The translations under genes and the position numbers were made by a program. Shown one piece after another: positions 31,114 to 42,333 of a stretch of 64,000 bases of DNA; position 1 is the stretch's first letter, and every line of letters begins with the position of its first letter. Source of the DNA: Vesta saturnalis. Its lineage: Eukaryota > Arthropoda > Insecta > Coleoptera > Lampyridae. The notes beneath the pieces are model-generated. The model was not told the origin of the DNA. It saw only the letters and a list, made by a program, of their open reading frames with translations, and made no database searches. Location of the stretch: NCBI GenBank assembly GCA_036346205.1, contig JARFJB010000655.1:1242501-1306500 (forward strand), in the 5' to 3' direction.

Positions 31114-33517
31114 TTAGGCTTTTTGACTTGGTATGAAGCAGCGAACAATATGGCTGACAAGTTCAGGTCTAGTAAAGGATTGGCGTTTTTTTGTTAACAA
31201 ACTTATTATTGCAGCGACAAAGACCACCAAAAATACACATAAGGCCGTAATAAACCATACAGATACTCTATATAAAATGAAAAGTGTATCTTCGTTATAA
31301 TTGAAACTGAAAAGAAATTACCTTAACATATTTTTTTTCTAAAATCCTAATCTTACGTAAGAGTATTATTGATTTGCATTCTGCAGCCTTCCACGGAAAG
31401 AGGTTTGGTTTGGTCTGGAAGCATATTTTGGCTTTTATACCATACTCGTCCACTTGTAATCCAAATATTGAAAAATAGTCCGCCAATACCACCTACTAAA
31501 GCACCCTAAAAAACAAAATAGTTAGTAATTTGGAATGATTCGTCTAAATTTACCGTAGCATTTGCGAAAGGGATGAAAGCTCCAACAAAAAATAGTCCAA
31601 CTAAGGGAGCATTTGTAATACTTTGAAAAGCAACAAATGTTGAAAAAAGTCCATCCATGTTTGAGACAACGTAAACTAATCCCGCCGACACTAAACCAGC
31701 TATTACTGCAATTACTTTCATTATAACTCTAGTGTGTATTTTAATTGCTTGAGCATTCAAATACGGAGAAACAAAATCTGCAAATATTGTTGCCGATATT
31801 GCATTAATAGTTGTGGAAAGAGTGCTGGAAATGACTCATTTCATAATGTTTTATTTTAAACTCAAATACAACCTTAAAGAAGAGCTACAAATTACAACCA
31901 GAAATAATCCTAGAATACCAGGTGCTTTTGCACCAACATCTGTTACAAAATAAGGTACAATTTGGTCCAGGTTGTCTACAACTCGTGCTTTTAGTGGATC
32001 GCAATTTTTGTACATTGTGTAGATAATGTTTCCGGTAAATATGGAACAAGTAAAGACTGTAGCATAGCCAATGCTATACACTGTAACAACCCTAAAAATT
32101 AGTTCTGTATTATAAGTGTTTTGTAACTGTGCTTTCATATTAGTTGAGTTGATCGGCATATTTCCACAGTTTTCTTTTGATGGAGGCGTTTCGGAAGCGA
32201 GCTTAGTCCTGGGAAGGACTGTTTTCGCACTTGGGTCGAATTCATATCTTATGATTTTTACCTAAGCACTTGACTACACTCAGATTCGAACTTGGTACCT
32301 TTCACTTGCTATTCTGACCTTTACCGCTGAACCACTTTCAGACATGTGGCTTCGTAGAGTTTCCAACGAGTTGTCTGGAAGACGAGAACACAACTCGTCG
32401 GAAACTCAAAGAAGCCACATACATCGCAATAGCAAAAAATCCAATAAGCCAAGCTAGCGTGGAAATGAAACCCATCTGGATTCCAATAATGTGTGAAAAA
32501 ATATATATTGGGTTACTCAGTGGTTCAGCGGTAAAGGTGTCAGACTAGTAAGTGAAAGGTTCCAAATTCGAATCTGAGAGTAGTCATGTGCTTGAGAAAA
32601 AATCATAACATATGAATTCGACTAAAGTGAGAAAACAGCAATCATTCTCAGAACTAAGCCAGATGACAGAAGCAGAGTCCCTTTCCGAAACGTCGCGCTC
32701 AAAAAGTAAAAATTGTGGAAATACCGATCAACCCAACTTAAAAATAAGCATCTTAGACGCGAATAAAATCTTCAAAAATGCGTACTGTTTAGTTTGGCTT
32801 AGAGAGGGCAAAGAAAATATTTTTGCATAAACCCGGATTAACTCCTATCTGGGTTATATACTGTATACTGCTCCTATCAGGAAACCCCAGACACTATCTC
32901 GCTTCACAGGATCCCAACCAAAACTGAAAATTAATTTTAACTACTACTTTCACAATATCACGAAAAAATTACTCCACAAAAATTCGATCTCTATCTACAG
33001 ATGATTGCCACACAATCCAGAATCCTCTAGATCGAAATAATCCTAAAATGATAATAGTAACCAGATAAACAGCAATACAAAGGAGTTGCAGGATATCAGT
33101 CCATATAACAGTTTTTATTCCTACAAGGCTAACGTACATAACGCAAAAACCGCAAGTGATTACTGTTACAAAGTACACGTCTAGACCTGTGACTAAAACT
33201 TTAAACATTACTTCTTGTCATAATTGTAAATTAGTTTACCTTGAGCCAACACTAATGCTGTCATATATATTAATATAGGGTTGTACATCAATAAATTGAG
33301 TGTGTACAAAAATGATGCGAGTCTTCGTACCCTTTTATCAAATCGTAGGTCGAAATACTCATAAAGATTCCTTAAGGACAAAGGAAAAAGTATTGGTAGG
33401 AAAATTAGTCCAGTAAATAATGACGATATAAATATGGACACCACTAACCACCAAGTGTTCGAACCAAAGGCGTAGACGTCGGCCGGTAGTGTTAGTGTTA
33501 TAATTCCTGATGAGGCT
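31114..33517 (-). CDS. SLC5-family sodium/solute symporter gene, 5' partial
   Basis: Exons on the minus strand are 33517-33240, 33192-32973, 32923-about 32770 (damaged), 32091-31873, 31824-31554, 31505-31357 and 31306-31114; the clean introns are 47-50 bp with GT-AG ends and phases that keep frame. Motifs include ADVYAFGSNTWWLVVS, YEYFDLRFDKRVRRL (sodium-solute symporter signature region), LVGIKTVIWTDILQLL, NCDPLKARVVDNLDQ, GILGLFLVVICSSSLS and TLSTTINAISATIFADF, ending RPELVSHIVRCFIPS-QKA-stop. The product would be a multi-pass membrane carrier of the SMCT/SMVT-like insect group (SLC5A6/A8/A12 relatives), importing a small anion or vitamin with sodium; the substrate cannot be told. The first exon(s), with the N-terminal helices, are not seen upstream. 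Exon 3 after GFLIGAVYS carries two frameshifts and a stop, and a SINE dimer fills the next gap, so the gene may be dead or mis-assembled. Confidence 0.82.
32131..32749. mobile_element. Second palindromic tRNA-derived SINE dimer, inside SLC5
   Basis: The right half (32515-32749, plus) has an A-box-like TCAGTGGTTCAGCGG (about 32517), a B-box-like TTCGAATCTG (about 32567), then a body ending GTGGAAATACCGATCAA. The left half (32350-32131) is the same sequence on the minus strand, ending in the same GTGGAAATATGCCGATCAA tail. Between them a 30-bp inverted repeat (about 32343-32372 against 32388-32417, core GAGTTTCC) forms another hairpin. About 90 bp of open minus-strand sequence lies between it and the right SINE (FISTLAWLIGFFAIAMY), origin unknown. 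The unit lies between SLC5 exons 3 and 4. It differs in sequence from the SINE dimers at 7.7 and 57 kb. Confidence 0.6.
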
Positions 33518-33678
33518 CTAAAAATATAAAATTTTACTAAAGTAATTGATTACGAATGAATTAATGAAGTGGGTAGTTCAGACTCAATCAAGGTCTCAAA
33601 CATTAGAAATAATTTTTCATTACTGTAACGAAGTCAAAAAAACTGTCTTATTTTACGAGATAAGTTAACATTACATAT

Positions 33679-33681
<3 letters not shown>

Positions 33682-33754
<73 letters not shown>
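33682..33754. repeat. (TA)n microsatellite
   Basis: Pure alternating TA upstream of the first visible SLC5 exon. Confidence 0.97.
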
Positions 33755-33757
<3 letters not shown>

Positions 33758-33972
33758 TGTTACAGAAAAAGGATTGTAAAAGCTTAAATCGTATTTAAAA
33801 TTAAAAAACGTTTATGATAGTAAAATTTTATTTTTCGTACCATACTGATATACGCTGCGTTCGTAAAGTAGCGGATAAATTCAATTAAAATTCAAATGGG
33901 AATTTAGGAAGAAAACGCTCGCACCCGTGTTTTTATTTTCAATTTGGAATTTTTTACGTAAAAGTAAAATAT

Positions 33973-34360
33973 ACAGGGCGTGCCAAGGAAAAGATGACGT
34001 CATCGACATTTTTTAAAATATGACCCCTCATTTTTTATTGCAGAATTACAAAAGGTGCGTCTTTTTACACACGACAACGTACATATGGATGATATTAATA
34101 CAGGGTGTCCAAAACTTGCGTCTGCGGGCGATACCTCCCTTATTTTATGGAATAGGAGAACAAAATTTGAAGTGTAGTAGAAAGAACCAAGGCGCATATT
34201 TTAAAATGATTTTAGGTTATGCAGGGTGTTTTATTTATACAAGGCGAACCAAACATGGATTTTTTTAAATGGGACACCCTGTATGTTATTTTAAACTTAG
34301 ATTCAGCTCACTTCGGCCACTCTTTCAATATAGGGTTTGATTACGTTATACAGGGTAATT
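33973..34360. repeat. Repeated ACAGGGTG-motif region
   Basis: CAGGGCGTGCC (33974), CAGGGTGTCC (34101), CAGGGTGTTT (34222), an inverted GGGACACCCTG (34271) and CAGGGTAA (34351) recur at about 120-130 bp spacing, each followed by divergent sequence. It looks like an eroded tandem array or a transposon subterminal region. Confidence 0.5.
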
Positions 34361-34489
34361 TAGAAGATGTGGTCATTTTGAAGAAAAAATTGTACCTAAT
34401 GGTATGTTTTCAATTGTAGTTGGACTTGTTTGTGAGGTTATGGTGTTGACATTTAGACTCGGGTGTAAATATTTGAATGGAATGGATAA

Positions 34490-35863
34490 CTAATTTATTA
34501 TTTGTTGCTTTTTCTTTTCATTGTCTTTGAGTTCTTGATTGAGTTTTTGTTTTGATCTTTCTTCAGCTTCAGTTCCTATGTAATTTTTTACCTTTCTCCA
34601 TATTTCAAACAAAGATTTGTCCTCAATCCTTCCATTCCACTCTTCCTTTTCTTCAACCTGTTTAAAAAGATCATTCTGTCTTCTAATATCAATTCTTCTA
34701 ACACATGTTATTCTTGTTTTTGCTTTATTTATCGATTTGTACCGCATTTTATTTGAGGATATTTTAGAAAATTTCACGTTTTCTACGGAAAATGGACTAA
34801 GACCACACGCTTCATACCTGTTTTGCACAGTTTCCTTGTACACTAATGACAAAGCAGATTCAAGTAATTTAGGAAAGTTTTCTTTTCTTAATTTTGATCC
34901 ATCGTTATCAACATGGAATTGCCTTACTGATTTTATCCAATACCCTTTCAAAGGTTTAAACACTACAACGTCCATCGGTTGAATAAGATGGGTCGAGTTA
35001 GGGTACAAGGCAATATTTATCTGATTTTATTTGCAATACTGCGGTAAATTGTAGGTTAAATGAATAAATAGTATTATGGTCTTTGATTATTGTTCTTATC
35101 TAACCAGGGCACGAAGACGTTAATTACATATTCATGGAATGTAGCACCACACATCCATCCTGTTTCGGAACGGCCAATGCCCCATTCTTTGTTCATTGCT
35201 GATGATATGGAACTGGGAATTCTCTCGTATTTAAAAATAACCATGGGTGGTGCGAAGTCTCCTTGTCCATTCACTGTAAGAAGGATCGTAAGATTTTCTT
35301 TGTCGTCGTTTGTTCCAGCTATGTAAACCGATTTTTCTCCATTCCTGGCAAGAACTTTGTCACCTTTTGGTTGCAGAAGGCACTTTTGTCTGTGTTGAAA
35401 ACGCGGGTTGGATCTTGGGTAACCTCTAGGAGATTCTCGGAACGCAGATATTCACGAATCTCTTCAAACCATCGTCTTAACTGCTCCTCTGTAACGCTCT
35501 CTTGCTGGCGTTAAGTTTTGCGTTATACGAGTCGTTATTTGTGGATTTCTTTTAAGGAACGAGGGAAACCATTTTTCGTGGTCGTCCATCAGTAAATGGA
35601 GAATTTCTCTTGCTTAGTCTTATAATCATTTGGACACTGTCGAGAACTTCCTCCTTTGTTACGGGTCGGTGTTTTTGGGATAAGAGAAGTATCCAGTTTA
35701 CTAATATTTCTTCCTCAGTACTAGCCAGTATTAAAGGTGGGCCCAGTTTTGGTGTCCGCCCTGATGTTTTGTCAAGAAGAGTTGTTCTGGCGACATTAAA
35801 TGTTTTAGAGGCAGTTGCAACAGGCGTTCCGCGTGAAATTCGTTCAATGGCAAAATTCATTTG
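34490..35863 (-). pseudogene. Pogo/jerky-like transposase pseudogene
   Basis: From the N-terminus (35863): AIERISRGTPVATASKTFNV (psq-type HTH), then KTSGRTPKLG, HRPVTKEEVLDSVQMII and NSPFTDGRPRK. Internal HTH_CenpB and first-Asp regions are missing or scrambled at 35280-35550. Then come GDKVLARNGEKSVYIAGTN, DDKENLTILLTVNGQGDFAP-PMVIF, GRSETGWMCGATFHEYV, and IILFIHLTYNLPQYCK (about 35025-35070), LYPNSTHLIQPMDVVVFKPL and a charged C-terminal tail. The expected DGH-x-S catalytic motif between ILFI and HLTYNL is absent. A stop follows QYCK and a frameshift precedes IILFI. It belongs to the DDE_1 (pogo) superfamily; the copy is inactive. Confidence 0.78.
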
Positions 35864-35867
35864 TAAA

Positions 35868-35868
<1 letters not shown>

Positions 35869-35933
<65 letters not shown>
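35869..35933. repeat. (TA)n microsatellite
   Basis: Pure alternating TA, starting six bases from the N-terminal end of the pogo-like transposase frame. Confidence 0.97.
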
Positions 35934-35939
<6 letters not shown>

Positions 35940-35977
35940 ATGTATATTAGTCAATTGCAAAGAGAAAGCATTAAGCA

Positions 35978-36290
35978 GTGGAGCCGTATAACACTCCAGT
36001 AATCGGCAATACTGGAATACTGGAGAATATTATGTGTATCTGTACACAGTAATCGACACTCCTAAAATTTAGGTTAGAATCAAAGTAAGTAACAAAATTG
36101 TATTATCAAAAACATTTAAAAAAAAATAAGTTAATTTACAGTCGAACTCTGGAGCCGCATAATACCCCTGTAATCGACAAGTAATGTCGAATACTGGAGA
36201 ATATATGCTTATGCATACCTAGTAATCGACATCTCTAACATTTAGGTTAGAATCAAACAAAGCAACGAAATTTTACCAAAAACATGTATT
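35978..36290. repeat. Two-copy diverged tandem repeat, period about 171 bp
   Basis: Copy 1 (35978-36119) and copy 2 (36149-36290) share GGAGCCG..TAA, CCAGTAATCG/CTGTAATCGAC, ATACTGGAGAATAT, AGTAATCGACA and TTTAGGTTAGAATCAAA in order. Noncoding. Confidence 0.75.
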
Positions 36291-37343
36291 TTAGAACACG
36301 AAAGTACTTTAAACAACATTTTATTCACATACCTTAACAAATCTCCTTAGAAAAAAACGTAATTCACGCGCTCGATATAACACGCGCCATTTTATTGCCG
36401 CTAAACTGAAATTGTGACCTTCAAGAAGTTTTACAGGGTTGCCAGAGGTATCATATCCCCTAATTGAGGATTTTGAATTTTGAAGTGTCACTAAAGGGCT
36501 AAACCTTTCCTCAATTCCTTTGCAATTTTTAAATTTCTTTCAGTGTCGAGATACCATAAATTACTAAATCGCTGTTCTCACTACTGAAAAATTAACCATA
36601 CTTGTTAATAAACCACGTAGATCTCGCGTTTAATCTAAATAGGCAAAGCAACGTTATCTGATCAAATTACAATTACTTATCCTACCTTACTTTCAGGTTT
36701 TCTTTCTTGTCGATTTTTAGCTTTTTGATTTGCTCGTTGATTTTGGCTAATCGCTCTACTTCGGTTTCTTGTATGCGTCTTTTATTGTTGCTATTGATGT
36801 TTCGATTTTCTGGAATTAACTTTATGCTGTGCAGAAGATAGATATGTTTACTCTCCCTAACTAATTTATGTTACTGGGGGTTACGATGATGCAATTGGGC
36901 TGTGCGTTTCGGTAATGATGACAACACAAAACCTTCTTACCTTCAATGACCAGGAGCAAGCTAATTCACAACAGAATTGGAAGTATAATTATTTGCCAAA
37001 GCAGGTCAGAATATTCCATTATCGCATGTGTTGATACATTTTATCTTGGAGTTTACTTTATAAACTGACATATTTCAGAAACTGCCTTCAACAGTGGTCG
37101 CCACAGTTTCTTCAAAATAAAAAGTGCGTTTAAATTAATAATACCACTCAACATTATAATGAACCATTTACCTTTATTGATGAAGCTGTCTTCTACAGTT
37201 TAATGATCAACATTTATACATCCTTCATAAATAATGACTACTGCGTTACTGATATAATTTGATAAGACCGCATAACAAATAAAAAACTGGGTGTAGTAGT
37301 TGTTTGTTATATTTTATAAGGTAAATTTCACCACGGTCTAGCT
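36291..37343. other. Noncoding stretch
   Basis: No gene or repeat recognised up to the left arm of the large inverted repeat. Confidence 0.5.
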
Positions 37344-38700
37344 CAGTCAAACCTATGAAACTTACTGTAATTGAGAACTCCTTAATTTCCAGGGAATCAG
37401 AGATTTATCCGTAGATATAATCAGTATTAGCATTTTTTATTTTGAGCACCGCTCAATTTCTAGGTTTAATAATTAAAATACAACAAAAATTGAGAAAGGT
37501 TGTATCTCAATGCATAATAGGTAATCTGAATAAACATTAAACAACTGTATTCATATGTACATTTAATAAAACAAAATGTTCTGATTAATATCAACATAAA
37601 ATAACTAAAACGATATTTCTCGTAAAGCCCCACGATCTTAAAATTACTCAATTAAACACTGTACAACCTTATAATCTATGTTTACTTCAAATTCAAAATA
37701 CAATATGATCAACACTGTATTCAATAATGAAACGTGTTGGCCTATGTCAACAAATTACAATTGTGACTGGTTATGAACTCAAATGTTTGGTCTTAGGAGC
37801 AGAACTCAGCTGGTCCTTTCTTTAATCGTATCAAAATAACACTAACTGATCTGTCAAACAGTACTACAAGGATAAGTACTTACTTGTACAAAATAACTAT
37901 TTTAATCTTGTCTTAAACGAACAGAAGCTTGAAAACTTTCATTTCAATTTCAAGACAAATATACGATAATGTAAAGGTAATTTCCATCTGTGTTCAACGT
38001 ACAAATAAACGAAGTATAAACGTATGGGAAGGTACTATAACTCTCATCGATCTTCAACACACAAATGAACGAAGTGTAACAGGTATCAACGTAAGATAAC
38101 TTTCCCATTAACTGTTCCACGCAGAATAGATATAACATCATGTGTGATTTATGCAAAACAAAGGTATCTCAATTTACGTGCATGCAGTTACCATACATTA
38201 TCATCGCCATTTTAAGCAAGCAAAGATCGTGACGTCACACCACGCCTTTCAACGATACAGAAATTTACCAAAATAAAAGCGGTTTCCTGTTCCTACACTT
38301 ATTCCTACTTTTTTCCCTATTAAATATGATATATAGAAAATTGAGTCCGACGCCTTTACATACCTTACAGAAGGGAGTAAAACGCAACAAAAAGATAAGG
38401 TACTGAACGATAAGCAACACATTACTGAAATGCGTAAGCGTGTTCAATTCACGTTGCGCGTAAAACAAAAGTTGATGTCTAAAATATACACAGGGACGTT
38501 CGTAATTATGTAGACTAAAGAGAAAATATCGAAATATAAAAAATTTTATTATTGAACGAAAAAAGAAATGCTTCAAGATACTAATGTGATGTAAATATAT
38601 TTAGCAATAATAATGCAAATTTCAAAACTTAAATTAAGGTAACGATAGACAAGTATTGAAAACTAATTAAGGTAACGATACACAACAATTGGCACGTTAC
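37344..38700 (+). repeat. Left arm of a 5-kb inverted repeat
   Basis: This stretch is the reverse complement, with substitutions and indels, of 40989-42333. Anchors: CTTACTGTAATTGAGAACTC (37361; mirrored near 42275-42294), CAATTTCTAGGTTTAATAAT (37456), TTTATGCAAAACAAAGGTA (38149; mirrored at 41527-41545) and AATTGGCACGTTAC (38687; mirrored at 40989-41002). The outer edge CTCAGT at 37344 is where similarity stops. A palindromic GTGACGTCAC lies at 38229-38238. A ~68-bp internal duplication (TTCAACGTACAAATAAACG / TTCAACACACAAATGAACG) lies at 37993-38070. No protein motif. Confidence 0.85.
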
Positions 38701-40375
38701 AACCGTTAGCTATTAGATTGTGTGATTATAATAACCTAGTTACAAAATACAAAACACCCAGTGCTGTATTACCATTTAATGTCCATTTTGTGAATTTAGG
38801 GAGTTATCTAAAACGCTATCGATTGTGCAATGACTTAAAACAAATTATTGTGTGATACCTGTCTAATTTATGTGTAACACTTTAGCGCGAAGATACTGTG
38901 TCTCTTTTTAATTCTGTCTTATAGGTTTAAGTGCAATTTTTAACCTGTGGGTAAGAGTGTTCAGGTTATATGCGACCTAATTCTAGTTGTTTGCGTATTC
39001 ACATGTAAATTCATACTAGGGTGAACTGAACAGGCTTCTGGAATAATATATGTAAATGGAGTTTTTCTTATTATAGGAATTATTATTTTGTGAAACAAAG
39101 GCTAGTTGAATTGTAACATTCCTAAATTAAAAATTTACTGGTTGTATATGAATCTTTCTTTTAAATTAACGTTTGATTAAGTTCGCAGCCGTGCTACCTT
39201 CTTGCAGATAATATTTATTATTATCTTTTTAAAATATCGTATCCATTTTATCATTTTTTTATGTGACGTGGTAGGTTAGAAACGTTACACTTTATAAAAA
39301 TGTTTCCTGCAAGCCTTCTCCGATGGGTTACAACCTCCAAAAGGGCGAAAAAAAATGGTATTGATTGATTTTCTCAAAATTAAACAAGCAGAGGAATAAT
39401 GTTTAGTGCATGTTTTAAAAAAAGATAACTTCTGAGTGACGTACTTCCCCGTATTATTAGATATAATGATATTAAGCAACCACTATGATATTTCATATTA
39501 TAGGTTTTAACAATAGAAAAAATTATAGAATATCGGTTGCTTGACCTAATTTATTTAAAAAGTTTTTCGACACTAGATTTTGCCTTAACAATAATATCTT
39601 TCGAGTACCAGAATAAAATACACCAACACATGTAACGCAATTTTTATTTTCAATAAACTGAAAGATACCGAGTAGTTTCCCGGTCAGGGTTCTGTTTATT
39701 CATATATTGTTACGGTATAAACTGGTAGTAAAACGAAGTAACAGATAAAATTGGCTTATGCACGACTAGTCAGTGGTCGGGGGTGAGTAAGATGTCAATT
39801 AATTTTGCGCACAATAGGATGCGCCAAAATTGGGGTTAAAATCGTCATAAAACCGAAAACGGGCGCCAGAGTATTTAAAATGTCACAATAGGGGATGAAA
39901 TGCCTAATTACGATAGTTCACAGCTCGCTCAAGATACTCAAAAATCTTGCTTACCTATACATAATCCTCGCAGGCGGCTCTAGCACCAGCAGATCTTTCA
40001 CCAACCTGAAAGGCTTCAACACGTTTAACTAAAATAATGGCGTGCCACAAAGATCAATCACTTTTTTGATAATCAAACATTAATCTCTAGTCACGTTACA
40101 ATAATCATCAAACAAAAATATAGTAATATAATAGTAAAAATGAAAATAAAACGCTTTAACTCTGTACACAATCGTTTGAAATCGAATTCCTCGGATTACG
40201 TTTAATTATGCTCAATTCATAAAAAATAGTGCAATGACTCATCGGCCTTTTTGAATTCGTAAAATATCGGCCTCTTTCAACTTGCGTTCTGATGAAATTT
40301 CAATCGAGGGTGTGTACACATATAATTATATTAACACGAAGTTACTTTACTTTATTAACTATCCACAAACGCTGG

Positions 40376-40420
<45 letters not shown>

Positions 40421-40988
40421 TATTACTCTGGATAATCCTTAATATTTTAAAATACGAAAAACTTTATTTATTTACAGGTGATTTGTTTAATAGCGCACTG
40501 GGAACTTAATGTTTGTAACTTTGAAACGAACGTTGTATTTTTTCGCAAAATAAAAGCGAAACCTTCTCAGAGGAGGGCGGGGCACTAGGTACTTAAACAC
40601 TCGACACCGTTCTGGTTTTCAAAATGTCCCTAAGGATTAACTGCACATAACTGTAATTGATTGCGTGAAGTTTAATTATTATATGATCTCATAAAATGTT
40701 TGTAAGGGGATTAACATTCTATAACGACAGTTCCTGTCAACACGGACCTGGTTCAACGTCGTTTGGCGGTAAACTTCCACACCGTGAACTGTACGCTTCT
40801 AATTCTATACAACCATAGCTAACATGAACAATTTCACTTGCCGCAACATTGTTTTCTTTACCCCTTCCACTCTAATTAGCTAAAAAACTTAAATTTTGTA
40901 CTTACGCATTCGCGAATTCAAACTCGAAAAACGTCGGGAGAGATTGCATCGTCAGCACGCCTACTTCTATCTGGAAACCTTATCCTGT
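38701..40988. other. Loop of the 5-kb inverted repeat
   Basis: About 2.3 kb of unique sequence between the arms. Short ORFs only, none recognised. It contains the (TA)n tract at 40379 and a short GC-rich patch near 40570-40590 (GAGGAGGGCGGGGCAC). If the arms are terminal repeats of an element, this is its interior and it has no visible transposase. Confidence 0.55.
40379..40419. repeat. (TA)n microsatellite
   Basis: Alternating TA inside the loop of the large inverted repeat. Confidence 0.95.
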
Positions 40989-42333
40989 AACGTGCCAATT
41001 CTTGGCTATTGTTACCTTAATTTGTTTTCAATTTTTGGGTATCGTTACCTTAATTAAGTTTGGAAATTTGCATTATTATTGATATTGTATTTACATTACA
41101 TTAGTATCTTTAAGCATTCTTTCAATAATTAAATTTCTTTATATCTCGATATTTTCACTTTAGTCTACTTAATTAGGAATCCCTGAGTATATTTAGTAAC
41201 ATCTGTTTTTGTGGTTTTATGCGCAAACGCGTATTGAACACTTTTAATTCACTTCCTTCATATTTCTTCTACCGTTCCGTCCAGTTTTGCTTCCCTTTTA
41301 TAATATATGTAAGGCTGCTAATTACATTTTTGTAAATATTATATTTAATAGGGAACAAACAAAGAAAGGAACAAGGGTACGTTTTACATTCTGGAAATTC
41401 AATTATGTTAGGAAACCCTTATGTTAAAAAATTTTGTTCGTTGCAAAAGCGTGCTGCATGACGTCACGGAAGATGCATAAAATGGCGCATTATAGTGCAT
41501 GCCACCTTTACGAGTATAAACGGAGATACCTTTGTTTTGCATAAATCACACATTCTGTTATATATATTCTGCATTTGTCTGCAATATCTGCCGCTTTAGT
41601 CGTTCGAATCTGCGTTAGTTGTTTAATCTACATTTCCATTATTGTAGGCGGAACATTTTATGAAAATTACCTGCGTTAATATACGCTACAGTTCGTTTAT
41701 CGGTACGTTGAACACAAATGGAAATTACCTTTACATTATCATATGTTTGTCTTGTGAATGGAAATGAAAATTCTCAAGCTACAGTTCGTTTTAACACGAG
41801 ATGAATGTATTTATTTTGTACAAGTAAGTACTTATCCTTTTAGTGCAGTTTAAGTAAATAACAAATCAGTGTAGTTTTGTCTTGATACGGTTATAAAAGA
41901 ACAGCTGCTTTCTGTTCTAAGACAGACATATTTGAGTTCATAACCTATCATACTGTAATATTTGTTGACATAGGTCAGTACATTTTGTGATTGAATACTG
42001 TGTTGATTATATTACATTTTGAATTTTAAGTAAAAGTAGATGATAAGCGTATATAGTTGTATTGACTTAGTTATTATTTAAAATCGTAAATCGTTACGAG
42101 AAATATCAAGTGTATTGTTATTTAAGTTACTTATGATAATAAGGTGCAACTTTCTCAATTTTTGTTATATTTTAATTATTAAACCTATAAATTGAGTGGC
42201 ACCGACAACAAACAAATGATTAATACTGGTTATATCTATAGATACATCTCTGCATCCCTCACAGCTGAAAATCGATGAGTTCTCAATTACAGTAAGTTTC
42301 GTAAATTTGTACCACACTGAGTTATAATCCTAG
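40989..42333 (-). repeat. Right arm of the 5-kb inverted repeat
   Basis: Reverse complement of 37344-38700. It keeps the same TGACGTCA core (41459-41466), the same GTAACGTGCC inner end, the duplicated GGTAACGATA/ATTGTTACC segment near 41010-41058, and the outer ACTGAG end at 42328-42333. Beyond 42333 no similarity to the left flank is seen. Divergence between arms is moderate, so the structure is old or was formed by two diverged copies. Confidence 0.85.

Noticed and set aside
32510..32590. Possible tRNA gene in the SLC5 region
   Set aside because: It has box-like motifs only, no full cloverleaf, and an inverted second copy with the same tail, as in a SINE.
37344..42333. Arms of the large inverted repeat as inverted LTRs
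   Set aside because: No TG...CA ends, primer-binding site, polypurine tract or retroviral-type genes are present in the loop.
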